From Isoptericola peretonis (lineage in GTDB: Bacteria > Actinomycetota > Actinomycetes > Actinomycetales > Cellulomonadaceae): a stretch of 64,000 bases of DNA. The notes under the pieces were generated by a model that saw only the letters and a program-made list of their open reading frames with translations, searched no databases and had not been told where the DNA came from. Numbering within the stretch: the stretch's first letter is position 1; each line of letters starts with the position of its first letter. Made by a program: the position numbers and the translations under genes. Shown here piece after piece: positions 1-8,343 of the stretch. Location of the stretch: NCBI GenBank assembly GCA_023241745.1, contig JALQCY010000002.1, forward strand, positions 620,001-684,000. The letters run 5' to 3'.

Positions 1-285
1 ATCCGCAGCGCGGTCACCCATCTGCGCGAGCGCGGGGTGGAGGACCTGGCACAGATCACGCTCATGAGCGACGGCGCCTCGGTGTACGAGTGCACGTCCC
101 CGGACGAGGTGGTCGACCTGGTCCAGGGCGGCCAGGGTGTGTTCGGCATCGCCGTCGGGCGGGTCTGGCGCGACATCGAGGGCACTCTGTCGTCGATGCC
201 CACCGAGTCCCTCGAGGACGAGGAGCCCGCCACGCACGAGGGCGACGAGCTCGCCGCCCGCCGCCGGGCCCGCACCGCCGGCTGA
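1..285 (+). CDS. C-terminal part of an unrecognised protein
   Basis: The reading frame is open from the first base and ends with TGA at 283-285, so this is the last 94 codons of a gene that begins outside the window. The visible part ends in an acidic, then Arg/Ala-rich tail, which looks like a flexible C-terminus. I see no motif that identifies a family. The GTG at position 37 is an internal codon rather than a likely start, because the frame is coding-like before it. It is convergent with the cardiolipin synthase gene, 36 bp away. Confidence 0.6.
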   Translation: MRSAVTHLRERGVEDLAQITLMSDGASVYECTSPDEVVDLVQGGQGVFGIAVGRVWRDIEGTLSSMPTESLEDEEPATHEGDELAARRRARTAG

Positions 286-321
286 CTTCCTCGTCAGACC
301 TCGTCGGCGGGCTGCGCCGGG

Positions 322-1611
322 TCAGAGGAGCGGGCGCAACGGCGACATGAGCCGCTCGGCGACCTTCGAGAGCGGGTGCCGGCGCCGCCACTCGGCGAGG
401 GTGAGCTCGCGCGAGTTGGACTGGTCCATCCGGAACGCGTCCTCGAGCTGGGCGGCGAGCCCGTCGTCGACGACCTCGAGGTTGATCTCGTAGTTCCCGG
501 TGAGGCTCAGCCGGTCGATGTTGGCCGTCCCGACGGTGGTCCAGCGGCCGTCGATCGTGGCCGTCTTCGCGTGGATCATCGCCCCCTGGTACAGGAAGAT
601 CCGCACCCCGCCGCGCAGCAACGACGCGTAGTGGCCGCGGGCCAGCCAGTCGGCGACCACGTGGTTCGACCGCTCAGGCACCAGCACGCGCACGTCCACG
701 CCCCGGGCGGCCGCGGCGAGCAGGGCGGCCTGGATGTCCTCGTCCGGGATGAAGTACGCCTGCGTGATGTAGACGTGCGAGCAGGCCCGGTCGATCGCGT
801 CCAGGTAGATCCCCCTGATGGGGAACACGAGCTCCGACGGCGCGTTGCGCGCCGCCCGCAGCCGCGGCAGCCACAGCGGCGAGCCGACGTCCTGCAGGAC
901 CGGCTGGCGGGGACCGCGCCACCGGTTCCAGAAGTCGACGAAGGCGTTGCGCAGCTCCCACGCCGACGGACCCGTGAGGCGCAGGTGCGTGTCCCGCCAC
1001 TGCGTCGCGTACAGGGAGCCGATGTTGTAGCCGCCGACGAAGGCGACGTCGTCGTCCACCACGAGGATCTTGCGGTGGTCCCGGCCCGAGCGGCGCACGT
1101 CGAGCATGAGCAGCCCGGGCCGCATCGCCGGGAAGCGGAGCACGTGCACCCCGGCGGGCATGTCGTAGAAGCTCCGGGGGATCACGAGGTTCGCGAACCC
1201 GTCGTAGACGACGTAGACGGCCACGCCTCGGGCGGACGCCTCCGCGAGCGCCTCCTTGAACTGGTGGCCGACCTCGTCGTTCTTCCAGATGTAGGTCTCG
1301 AGGAAGATCTCACGCTGCGCGCCCCGGATCGCCTCCAGCATCGCGGCGTAGAGGTCCGCGCCGAACGTGTACACCGTCGCCGTGGTGTCCTCGACCTTCG
1401 TGGACGAGGGCGGAGACGTCGGGAACGGCTTGTCGAGCGGGTACTGGTGCCGTCGGAAGCGTTCGAGCCCCATGACCGTGGCGGCCGCGGCGACCGGCAC
1501 CGCTGCCGCGACGACCGCCCCCCGGGTGGCGTAGCGGCGCAACGCGGCCCAGTCGACCTGGACGCGGACGGGCTTGCGGAGGCGGGGGAGGCGAGGCGGC
1601 ACGAGGCTCAC
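322..1611 (-). CDS. Phospholipase D-type cardiolipin synthase
   Basis: This 429-residue membrane-anchored enzyme would join phospholipids to make cardiolipin, or act as a related PLD transferase. It carries the two HKD half-sites of the family: His179-Lys181-Asp186 and His347-Lys349-Asp354, each followed by the usual Gly/Asn-rich stretch (GGYNIG and GTANID). One hydrophobic segment near residues 31-50 is followed by the cytoplasmic catalytic part, so the architecture resembles single-TM Cls proteins rather than two-TM ClsA. The GTG at 1611 is the only start that keeps the basic N-terminus. It stands alone between the partial gene and the recombinase. Substrate preference cannot be read from sequence. 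Confidence 0.85.
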   Translation of the reverse strand: MSLVPPRLPRLRKPVRVQVDWAALRRYATRGAVVAAAVPVAAAATVMGLERFRRHQYPLDKPFPTSPPSSTKVEDTTATVYTFGADLYAAMLEAIRGAQREIFLETYIWKNDEVGHQFKEALAEASARGVAVYVVYDGFANLVIPRSFYDMPAGVHVLRFPAMRPGLLMLDVRRSGRDHRKILVVDDDVAFVGGYNIGSLYATQWRDTHLRLTGPSAWELRNAFVDFWNRWRGPRQPVLQDVGSPLWLPRLRAARNAPSELVFPIRGIYLDAIDRACSHVYITQAYFIPDEDIQAALLAAAARGVDVRVLVPERSNHVVADWLARGHYASLLRGGVRIFLYQGAMIHAKTATIDGRWTTVGTANIDRLSLTGNYEINLEVVDDGLAAQLEDAFRMDQSNSRELTLAEWRRRHPLSKVAERLMSPLRPLL

Positions 1612-1665
1612 CGTAGCCAGCGGGAGGGGGCGGCGCGCGCCGAACTGTCGGGTACGTCGGTGATG

Positions 1666-2760
1666 TCACCCACCGTCCGCGCCCCCGGACGAGGCCACGG
1701 CGAGCCCCGCGGAGAGCGGGTGGGAGCGGATCGCCGCGGCGAGCTCGCCCTCGATGCGGTCGAGGTAGACGCCGGTCGTCGCGATGGAGCGGTGGCCGAG
1801 CAGCTCGGCCACGACCTTCACGTCCCAGCCCTCCGCCACGAGCAAGGTGGCGGTGGTGTGCCGCAGCGCGTGCGGAGTCGCCGGGCGCCGGTAGGGAGCC
1901 GGCATGCGCTCGACCGCCCGCCCCAGGAGGGCGCGCACCGCCTGGGTGTCCACGCGGCGCCCGCGCCAGGTGAGCAGGAGGGCCCGCTGGGCGTCGGGGT
2001 CGTCGGGCCGCCGGGCCGCGAGCCGGGGCCGCAGGTCGCGGAGGTAGTCCTCCAGGGCGGACGCCAGCGGCGGCGACAGCGCGACCGTGCGGGTCGTGCC
2101 GCCCTTGCCGACGATGCGCCACCGCGTCTCCTGGGGCTCGCGCGTGAAGTCGGCGACGTCGGCGCGGGCCAGCTCGGAGACGCGAGGTCCCAGCACGAGC
2201 AGCAGGGCGATCACGAGCCGGTCGCGCTGGGCGAGCGCCTGGTCCTTGCGAGCCGCCCGGCTCCCGGAGCCGACCGGGCCCTGCCGCGCTCCGTCCGCGG
2301 CGGTGGCCTGGAGGAGGGCACCCGCAGCGGACGCCGACAGCGCGGTCCGTTCGACGCGCAGGCGGTCGCGCGAGCGCGCGGGCGGCGCCGCCCACTGCAT
2401 CGGGTCGGCCTGCACCCAGCACTGGCGGGCGGCGTGGGCGAAGAAGCGGCTGACCGACTGGCGGAAGCGGTTCACCGTGGCGACCGAACGGCCGGGCGCG
2501 CCCTTGCGGGCCGGGTCGGTGTACCGGAGGTCGGGGGAGGCCTGGTAGCGCACCAGGGCGTCGTCGACGTCCTCGCCCGTGACGTCGTCCAGCACCCGGT
2601 CGGCGCCGACGAGCCGGGCGAACTCCCGCACGTCGCGGTCGTAGCTGCGCGCGGTGGCGGGGGAGAGCACCCCGCGGACGCTCTCCACGCGCACCGTCGC
2701 CAGGTACCGGTCCACGGCGGTCGCGACGGCGACGCGGTCCAGCCGGGGCGGGGCGACCAT
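1666..2760 (-). CDS. Tyrosine recombinase / site-specific integrase
   Basis: This is a complete 364-residue tyrosine recombinase. The N-terminal core-binding domain (about residues 10-120) precedes a catalytic domain with the full set of residues: Arg193, Lys219, His297-x-x-Arg300, His323 and nucleophile Tyr332. The ATG at 2760 is preferred over the upstream one at 2871 because GGAGG lies about 5 nt before it. It resembles XerC/XerD or a phage integrase in size. No neighbouring phage or plasmid gene, tRNA or obvious att repeat is present, so either a housekeeping dimer-resolution role or a relic of an integrated element is possible. Confidence 0.85.
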   Translation of the reverse strand: MVAPPRLDRVAVATAVDRYLATVRVESVRGVLSPATARSYDRDVREFARLVGADRVLDDVTGEDVDDALVRYQASPDLRYTDPARKGAPGRSVATVNRFRQSVSRFFAHAARQCWVQADPMQWAAPPARSRDRLRVERTALSASAAGALLQATAADGARQGPVGSGSRAARKDQALAQRDRLVIALLLVLGPRVSELARADVADFTREPQETRWRIVGKGGTTRTVALSPPLASALEDYLRDLRPRLAARRPDDPDAQRALLLTWRGRRVDTQAVRALLGRAVERMPAPYRRPATPHALRHTTATLLVAEGWDVKVVAELLGHRSIATTGVYLDRIEGELAAAIRSHPLSAGLAVASSGGADGG

Positions 2761-2883
2761 CAGTTCCTCCAGACCTCTCCGCGAGCGACGCGGACGACCC
2801 GCACGCCGGTGACCTGCGGCGACGCGCGCCATGGTCGTGCCCAGGCTAGAGGGCAGCACCGACAGGGCCACAGGCGGCGGCGG

Positions 2884-3441
2884 TCAGACGTCGAAGAGGG
2901 TGGGGTGCTCGAGGTGCACACCCTCGACCTCGAGCATGCGCAGCTTGGTGCGCCGCCCGCCGCGTGCGGAGAACCCGCCCACCTGGCGGCCCGCGGCCAG
3001 GACGCGGTGGCACGGCACGATCGGCGGGAACGGGTTGCGGCCGAGCGCCTGACCGACCGCCTGCGCCGCACCGGGGGCGTCGAGCCGTGCGGCGACCTCG
3101 CCGTAGCTGAGCGTGGCACCCGGAGCGATGGTGCGCACCACCTCGTAGACGCGGCGGTCGAAGTCCGGGACGGTGCGGAGGTCCAGGGGGATGTCCCCGA
3201 GGTCGCCCGTCCCGGTCTCGAGCAGCCGGGTGACCGCGGTGGCGGCAGCAGCGATCGGGGGACCGGGCACGGACTCTCGCGCCCCCGGGTACCACCGGGA
3301 CACGGCGCCGCGGGTGTCGGCGGCCGACTCGTAGGGGAGGGTGGAACCGACGACCACGCCCGGCTCGCGCCACACGAGGGCATAGTGCCCGGTCGCGGTG
3401 GGGAAGACCCAGTAGGCGAGCTCGGTGGACGACGTGGCCAT
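2884..3441 (-). CDS. ogt: Methylated-DNA--[protein]-cysteine S-methyltransferase
   Basis: This suicide repair enzyme moves the alkyl group from O6-alkylguanine in DNA to its own cysteine. The active-site PCHR motif lies in PPIVPCHRVLAAG, followed by the usual glycine-rich GGFSARGG stretch. With the ATG at 3441 it has 185 residues, normal for Ogt. That start is supported by a TACCGT element 7 nt upstream (leaderless layout). The GTG at 3471 would add ten residues with no homology. The N-terminal domain is divergent, as in most Ogt proteins. A TTGTGT-N3-ACACAA palindrome lies about 100 bp upstream. Confidence 0.9.
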   Translation of the reverse strand: MATSSTELAYWVFPTATGHYALVWREPGVVVGSTLPYESAADTRGAVSRWYPGARESVPGPPIAAAATAVTRLLETGTGDLGDIPLDLRTVPDFDRRVYEVVRTIAPGATLSYGEVAARLDAPGAAQAVGQALGRNPFPPIVPCHRVLAAGRQVGGFSARGGRRTKLRMLEVEGVHLEHPTLFDV

Positions 3442-3542
3442 GCTGCTCACGGTAGGCGGTGGCGCCGACACGGCAGGGGCGGGCGGCGGCGCGAGCGACC
3501 GGTGTGGGGTGCCCTGGGATCAACACCCGCAAGACCACTGTG

Positions 3543-3557
3543 TTGTGTCATACACAA
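3543..3557. promoter_or_regulatory. Candidate operator palindrome upstream of ogt
   Basis: TTGTGT, CAT, ACACAA forms a perfect 6-bp inverted repeat in one of the few AT-rich patches of the window. It lies about 100 bp upstream of the ogt start. The shape fits a dimeric HTH regulator (GntR, MarR or LacI type), but the regulator is unknown. Confidence 0.35.
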
Positions 3558-4028
3558 TGGTTTGAGAGGTATGTCCGAATCATCGTAGCGTGCGGCGGTC
3601 GACATCGCCAGGGTCTCGCTGGGTCGGCCCGCACGAAGCGGCCGAGCAGCGCCACCGACCGGTCGGACCATCCATCCGGGTGTCCGGCCTGCATTTCCGG
3701 GCATCCGCGCCAGGGATGGCCGTCTCCGGGGGACCGTCGGCGCGGACGGCAGGGTCGGGACCCGAGGGCGACGTCGTCGCCGTGCCGTCAGGACGTCAAC
3801 GGTCGACGGCGGCGTCAGTATCGGCGCACGCCGTGACGGACCGTGACGCCGGCACGCACCGACGTGCCGGCCCGGCGCGACCCGTCGCACACGAGCGGTG
3901 AGGGCCGCGGGCGCGCCGCACAAGCAGACGTGTCGGCGTCGGAACGGGGCTCGGCCTTGCCGCACCGGCCGCACCGGCCTGCCGGAGTGAGGGAGCGGGA
4001 TCGGGGCCCGATCGACCCTCCTAATGAC

Positions 4029-4042
4029 ATAATGTGCATTAT
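4029..4042. promoter_or_regulatory. AT-rich palindrome before two small ORFs
   Basis: ATAATG, TG, CATTAT is a 6-bp inverted repeat 22 bp upstream of the small ORF at 4065. Such an AT run is exceptional in this sequence and may be an operator or part of a promoter. Confidence 0.3.
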
Positions 4043-4064
4043 CGGTTCGCCGTGGAAGCACAGA

Positions 4065-4184
4065 ATGCGGCGGCCCGCCGGAGAACGTCGGAGCCTCCTC
4101 GTGGCCGCGTTCGTCGTCGAGCTGAAGACCTCGGGCCGCGACGCCATTCCCGACGACGACGCCCATGCGGCGGTCGGTTCGTGA
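4065..4184 (+). CDS. Possible small protein (39 aa), unrecognised
   Basis: This short frame starts with an ATG preceded by GGAAG at a fair ribosome-binding distance and follows the AT-rich palindrome. It would encode a basic N-terminus, a short hydrophobic patch and an acidic tail. It ends in GTGA, overlapping the next small frame. No family is recognised, and it may not be a gene. Confidence 0.25.
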   Translation: MRRPAGERRSLLVAAFVVELKTSGRDAIPDDDAHAAVGS

Positions 4185-4354
4185 CCAACGGACGACCGGA
4201 CCGCGGGATCGCGGTCGGGAACACTCTCGGTGCGGCACTCCTGAGCTCCGGTGTCGCCGTCATGTGCGACGTTGCGGCAGTGGTGGCCGTGGCTGCCTTG
4301 GTATGGAACCGGGCGCTGTCCCCTGGCGACCGCCCTGCGGAGATCGCCCGGTGA
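4181..4354 (+). CDS. Possible small membrane protein (57 aa)
   Basis: The GTG start overlaps the stop of the preceding small ORF (GTGA), as in translationally coupled genes. Residues about 18-43 form a hydrophobic segment rich in Ala and Val, so a single transmembrane helix is predicted. It ends 28 bp before the convergent hipA stop. The coupling and the helix are the only support. Confidence 0.3.
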   Translation: MTNGRPDRGIAVGNTLGAALLSSGVAVMCDVAAVVAVAALVWNRALSPGDRPAEIAR

Positions 4355-4382
4355 CCCGCCGGGCCGCCCGGTGTCGCGCAGG

Positions 4383-5783
4383 TCATCGGCCCGGGCGTGC
4401 CCGCCAGTGCCCGGCCACCGGGCGTCCCGCGCGCTCGTGCGGCGGCACCCAGGCCGCGCCAGGCCGACGGGGCGCCTCTCCCCCGCCTCCGGCGGCACCG
4501 AGCGACCGGACGACGTCGGCAGCCCGGGAGGCGGCCCGGTCGACGAACTCCCCTGCCACGGCGTCGGCCACGAGGTCGCGGTCGCCCGCCACGGCGTCCC
4601 GGACGGCGTCGGGCCAGGCCGCGGCGTACCCGGCGGCCACGTCGGTCAGCCAGCCCGGGTCGACGCCCAGGTCGGCGGCCGCGCGCTCGACGTGCCGCAC
4701 GCCCAGGGCGCGCAGGCGGTACTCGCCGCCGAGCTTCATCGCGAGCCGGCCCCGGTAGCGGATCTCGTCGGGCGGCCACAGGAGGCTCGCGCTGACCAGG
4801 TCGTACAGGGGTGCGAGCGCGGTGCGCGACCCGACGTGCAGGAGTGCCAGGTTCTTGGCGTGGGCGTCCGTGCCGGCGGCCACCCAGTTGAAGACCACGG
4901 ACCGCGCCAGGTCGTCGCGCGACCGGGCGAGGTCGCGCCGGTCGACGGACCGGGCCACGACGTCGGCGACGGCGCGCACGCCCGGTCCGCCGTCCGCCTC
5001 GTACTTCGCGGAGCGCCACAGCCCCAATGCCTGGCACAGGTCCTCCTGGTGCAGCCGGCGCGTCGCGCCGCTCGCGGCGGGCAGGCGGTCGAACCGCTCG
5101 ACGACCACGGCCGCCTGGTCCTCGAACCACGCCGACCCGACCCGCGCGACCGGCAGGCCGAGGGTGCGGGCCGCGCGCATGGTGACGAGCTCGGCGGCCG
5201 CCGAGTGCGCGACCCCGTCGATGCCGATCTTGAAGATGTGGGTGCTGGCGCCGCGGCCGGTGGGCTGGTGCCAGGTGCCGTCGGCGGAGCGGGCCAGCGC
5301 GAACTTGCCCTGCTGGCCCCCCAGGGAGAACCGTCCGCCGTGCTGCTCGAACGCCCACGAGCTGTCGTCCGCCCGCAGGTCACGCAGGTGGGCGGCGATC
5401 TCCGCGTCAGACAGGGGCGTGCTCCCGGCCCCGTCCCGGGGCTGCTCCCCCGCCGGCACGACCTGCACGGCCCCGGCGCAGTCCGCGCCCATGTGGCGCA
5501 GCAGGTTGAACGCCGTCGGGCGCCGCTCGTCGAACTGCGCGGCCCAGCGGGCGCGCACGGTGTCGCTGTCCGGGAGCAGGTTGTCGATCCACGGCATGGT
5601 CACGTCCGGTCCGTGCTCGGTGACGTGCCGCGGCATGCTCACCGACAGGGACGGCGCGGAGCGGAGCGCCTGGTAGGAGGCGGTGTACGTGAAGGTGACG
5701 TCCCCGCCTCGCCCGCGCCGGAGGCTGCCCGCGTGGACGCCGTCGAGCCAGACGTCGAGCCGGTCGGCCCCGCGATCAGTCAC
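4383..5783 (-). CDS. hipA: HipA-family serine/threonine kinase toxin
   Basis: HipA kinases phosphorylate targets such as glutamyl-tRNA synthetase and slow growth, giving drug-tolerant persister cells. This 466-residue protein has the expected parts: an N-terminal subdomain 1, the P-loop with an autophosphorylatable serine (Ser153 in RFSLGGQQGKF), an ATP-binding Lys (Lys185), the catalytic loop GTDAHAKN (Asp306, Asn311) and a metal-binding LYD (Asp328). All key residues are present, so the toxin should be active. Its ATG overlaps the end of hipB by 8 bp, as in classic hipBA operons. The last ~50 residues are low-complexity and Arg/Pro-rich, an unusual tail. The actual substrate is unknown. Confidence 0.9.
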   Translation of the reverse strand: MTDRGADRLDVWLDGVHAGSLRRGRGGDVTFTYTASYQALRSAPSLSVSMPRHVTEHGPDVTMPWIDNLLPDSDTVRARWAAQFDERRPTAFNLLRHMGADCAGAVQVVPAGEQPRDGAGSTPLSDAEIAAHLRDLRADDSSWAFEQHGGRFSLGGQQGKFALARSADGTWHQPTGRGASTHIFKIGIDGVAHSAAAELVTMRAARTLGLPVARVGSAWFEDQAAVVVERFDRLPAASGATRRLHQEDLCQALGLWRSAKYEADGGPGVRAVADVVARSVDRRDLARSRDDLARSVVFNWVAAGTDAHAKNLALLHVGSRTALAPLYDLVSASLLWPPDEIRYRGRLAMKLGGEYRLRALGVRHVERAAADLGVDPGWLTDVAAGYAAAWPDAVRDAVAGDRDLVADAVAGEFVDRAASRAADVVRSLGAAGGGGEAPRRPGAAWVPPHERAGRPVAGHWRARPGR

Positions 5784-6030
5784 GCGCCCGGCCCAGGACC
5801 GTGTCGAGGGCGTCGTCCGGCTCGTCCGTCACCACGTCGACGACCAGGTCGACGGCACGCAGCGCGTCGAGCACGAGGTCGAGCCGCGCCGTGGGAGCGC
5901 CGGCCTCGGCGGCGATGACCCACTGGCGGGAGACGTCGACCGCGGCGGCCAGCTGGGCCTGCGTCATCCCCTTGTCCCTGCGGGCGCGCCGCAGCACGGA
6001 GCCGAGCTCCTCGGCGTTCGCGACGATCAC
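5776..6030 (-). CDS. hipB: HipB-type XRE antitoxin and autorepressor
   Basis: This 84-residue XRE helix-turn-helix protein (HTH about residues 10-45, with KGMTQAQLAAAVDVSRQWV) would neutralise HipA and repress the operon. I chose the GTG at 6030 because it follows a strong purine-rich ribosome site (GGAGGGGAGAGGG). The longer frame from 6105 would run through two of the three operators. With this start the operators lie 41 bp and more upstream. It overlaps hipA by 8 bp. The C-terminal region is acidic, as expected for the HipA-contacting part. Confidence 0.88.
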   Translation of the reverse strand: MIVANAEELGSVLRRARRDKGMTQAQLAAAVDVSRQWVIAAEAGAPTARLDLVLDALRAVDLVVDVVTDEPDDALDTVLGRARD

Positions 6031-6070
6031 GGCCCTCTCCCCTCCCCCGCCGGCTCGCTCCCGGATCGGG

Positions 6071-6146
6071 ATGTCAACCACCGACGACATCCGCACACAT
6101 GTCAACGCTAAGTAACATCAGACCCAATGTCAACGATCGCTGACAT
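6071..6146. promoter_or_regulatory. Array of three HipB operators, 28-bp period
   Basis: Three 20-bp inverted repeats begin at 6071, 6099 and 6127: ATGTCA-N8-CGACAT, ATGTCA-N8-TAACAT and ATGTCA-N8-TGACAT. The third is perfect. All share ATGTCAAC at one end. The spacing is exactly 28 bp. This matches the E. coli hip design of several TATCC-N8-GGATA sites. The third site overlaps the 3' end of the SDR gene. Confidence 0.8.
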
Positions 6147-6939
6147 CCGCCGCTGGGTCTCCCCCGCCGCCGAGCGTCTCGAAGTGGGCCAGCGGGCCCG
6201 CCAGGACCCCGCCGTCCACGGGCAGGGTCACTCCGGTGATCCAGGCCGCGTCGTCGGACGCGAGGAACGCGATCGCCGCGGCGACGTCCTCCGGCTCGCC
6301 GACCCGCCCGAGCGGGTACAGCGGGGCGAGGCGGTCCGGGTCGGCGCGGTCGGTCCAGACCCGGGTCCGGACGGTGCCCGGCGCGACGACGTTGATCCGC
6401 ACGCCCCGACGTCCCAGCCGCACCGCGAGGTTCTGCGCCAGCGACACCAGGCCCGCCTTCGCCGCGGAGTAGTCCTCGTCCCCGAACGCCTGCAGGCCGT
6501 TGACGGAGCCGACCAGCACGATCGCGCCGCCGCGCGGCAGGTGCGGCGCCGCGGCGCGGACGCAGCGCGCGGGCCCTGCCAGGTTGAGGTCGACGCCGGC
6601 CGCCCAGGTCGCGTCGTCCATGCCGTCCAGGAGCCCCGCGTGCACGCCGGTCCCGCCGGCGACGCCGACGAGCACGTCCAGGCGCCCGTGCCGCTCCAGC
6701 GTCGTGGCCACTGCGGCGTCCACCGACGCGGAATCCCTGATGTCGCACCCGACGACGGACGCGGGTGCACCACCGGCCCGGGGCGGGAGGGCGTCCACCG
6801 CCCGTCGTGCGGCGTCGGGGTCGACGTCCGCGACGACCACCGTCGCCCCCTCGTCGTGCAGCCGGCGCACCGTGGCCGCGCCGATCCCGTGGGCGCCGCC
6901 CGTCACCAGGGCCACGCGGCCCTCGAATCGTCCTGTCAC
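6130..6939 (-). CDS. SDR-family NAD(P)-dependent oxidoreductase
   Basis: This 269-residue classical short-chain dehydrogenase/reductase has the cofactor motif TGGAHGIG near residue 14, an acidic ADVD end to the second strand, and the catalytic Ser...Tyr-x-x-x-Lys set in GSVNG and DYSAAKAG. The C-terminal TGVTLPVDGG is typical of the family. The Asp after the second strand favours NAD(H) over NADP(H). Start GTG 6939 has GGAGGAG just upstream. It reads in the same direction as hipBA, but the operators in between suggest separate control. Substrate unknown. Confidence 0.85.
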   Translation of the reverse strand: MTGRFEGRVALVTGGAHGIGAATVRRLHDEGATVVVADVDPDAARRAVDALPPRAGGAPASVVGCDIRDSASVDAAVATTLERHGRLDVLVGVAGGTGVHAGLLDGMDDATWAAGVDLNLAGPARCVRAAAPHLPRGGAIVLVGSVNGLQAFGDEDYSAAKAGLVSLAQNLAVRLGRRGVRINVVAPGTVRTRVWTDRADPDRLAPLYPLGRVGEPEDVAAAIAFLASDDAAWITGVTLPVDGGVLAGPLAHFETLGGGGDPAADVSDR

Positions 6940-7091
6940 GGTCTCCTCCTCGAGTCGTGTCCCGACGTCGCCGATGCCGCCTCTGACGTCACGCAGCCGT
7001 GGCGAGGCCGTCCTGAACGGCTCGGGCAGCGGCGGTCATGACGTGCAACCTAGCGAACGCGCCCGGCGCGGGGGCCACGGCGCGCGGCGCG

Positions 7092-8165
7092 TCAGAGTCC
7101 GGCGGCGAGCTCGCGCACGACGTCGGCCGCGGACCCGGTGGGGGCGCTGCGGTAGCCCGTGCCGGCCCACAGGTGCAGCCGCTCGGCGTCGCCGGCCGCG
7201 GCGGCCCGCCGGCGCAGCTCGCGCGTCAGGTGGTGCACCTGCGGGTACCCGACGGGGGCGTGCTCGTCGTGCCTGCCCACGAAACCGTTGCGCAGGGCGC
7301 GCGCAGGCCGGCCGGTGAAAGCCCGCGTGACCACCGTGCGGTCGTACCGCGGGTCGGCGAGCGCGTCGCGGTGCGTCGCCGACGCGCCCGACTCGTCGGT
7401 GCGCAGCAGCAGCGTGCCGACGGCAACGGCCCGCGCCCCGGCGTGCAGCAGCCGGGCGACGGCAGGTCCCCCGTCCACTCCCCCGGCGGCGACCACGGGC
7501 AGCCCGGTGCGCGCGACGACGGCCGCCACGACGTCGGAGGTCGCGCCGTCGCCGACCGCACGGGCCGGGTCCCAGGTGCCGCTGTGCCCGCCGGCGCGCG
7601 GCCCCTGCACGACGAGCCCGTCGGCGCCGAGCTCCTGGGCGGCCACCGCCTCGGCGGGCGTGGTCACGGTGACGAGGACGGCGGAACCGGCCGCGCGCAG
7701 GGCCGCGACGTCGGCCGCCGGCGGAGGGCCGAACGTGAACGACACCACCGGTGCCGGGTCGTGCCTCAGGAGGTCGAGCTTGGCCCGCCAGCCGTCGTCG
7801 TCGGTGGCCGGGAGCGAGCCGAGGGCGGCGTCCAGGTCGACGCCGTGCGCGGCGGCGTCCGGGGCGAGACGGCGGGCGAAGGCCGCGAGCGCCGCAGGGT
7901 CGGGTGCGGTGCCTGGGGGTGGAGGGACGAAGACGTTGACGCCGTAGGGGCGGCCGAGGCCGCGGGCGAGGCCGCGGGCGACGCGGAGCTGTTCGGCGAG
8001 GGCGTCGGGCGTCTGGTATCCGCCGGCGAGGAAGGCGAGAGCGCCGGCGCCGCTGGTGGCGGCGACGAGGTCGGGGGTGGTGGCGCCGCCGGCCATCGGG
8101 GCTGCGACGAGGGGCAGGTCGGTGGCGGGCAGGGGCGTGGCGGTGGTGCGGGCCATACCGGGCAT
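7092..8165 (-). CDS. Nitronate monooxygenase (FMN, TIM barrel)
   Basis: This 357-residue flavin enzyme would oxidise alkyl nitronates such as the toxin propionate-3-nitronate. The barrel starts at PLVAAPMAGG, and the flavin/phosphate motifs GLVVQGPRAGGH and VVAAGGVDGG are clear, followed by GARAVAVGTLLLRT. The length is normal for class I/II NMOs. Start ATG 8165 was chosen, with ATG 8156 the alternative. The long upstream open frame is not homologous. It is divergent from the ATPase gene, with 178 bp between them. Confidence 0.82.
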   Translation of the reverse strand: MPGMARTTATPLPATDLPLVAAPMAGGATTPDLVAATSGAGALAFLAGGYQTPDALAEQLRVARGLARGLGRPYGVNVFVPPPPGTAPDPAALAAFARRLAPDAAAHGVDLDAALGSLPATDDDGWRAKLDLLRHDPAPVVSFTFGPPPAADVAALRAAGSAVLVTVTTPAEAVAAQELGADGLVVQGPRAGGHSGTWDPARAVGDGATSDVVAAVVARTGLPVVAAGGVDGGPAVARLLHAGARAVAVGTLLLRTDESGASATHRDALADPRYDRTVVTRAFTGRPARALRNGFVGRHDEHAPVGYPQVHHLTRELRRRAAAAGDAERLHLWAGTGYRSAPTGSAADVVRELAAGL

Positions 8166-8343
8166 CGTGCCACCCGGTTTCGGTCGCCGGCGGTGGGGCG
8201 GCGTGCCCGGGACCGTGCGAGCGTGCGTCCTCGCGCCCCTGGGCGGTCTCATCGGGCGCTCATGTGGACCTGGCACGCTGGGGCGCCCCCGTCCGAGGGA
8301 CGGGATCGGGACGGGATCGACACGGAAGGGGTGGGCGCGGCGG

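Larger units (their letters stand above)
3442..4382. other. Long gap between ogt and hipA, no confident gene
   Basis: This stretch of about 940 bp has lower GC than its surroundings in two short patches. It holds the palindrome at 3543-3557, a GC-rich hairpin at 3848-3871 (GCCGGCACG, 6-nt loop, CGTGCCGGC), the AT-rich palindrome at 4029-4042 and two small coupled ORFs after it. Longer open frames on both strands here show no recognisable domains and look like GC-driven open frames. Confidence 0.6.

Noticed and set aside
1666..2760. Integrated element around the tyrosine recombinase
   Set aside because: No tRNA, direct repeats or phage genes were found nearby, so the recombinase was annotated alone.
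376..3588. A 1070-codon open frame on the plus strand
   Set aside because: It lies opposite three good minus-strand genes and has Arg/Gly/His-rich sequence without domains. High GC makes such frames open by chance.
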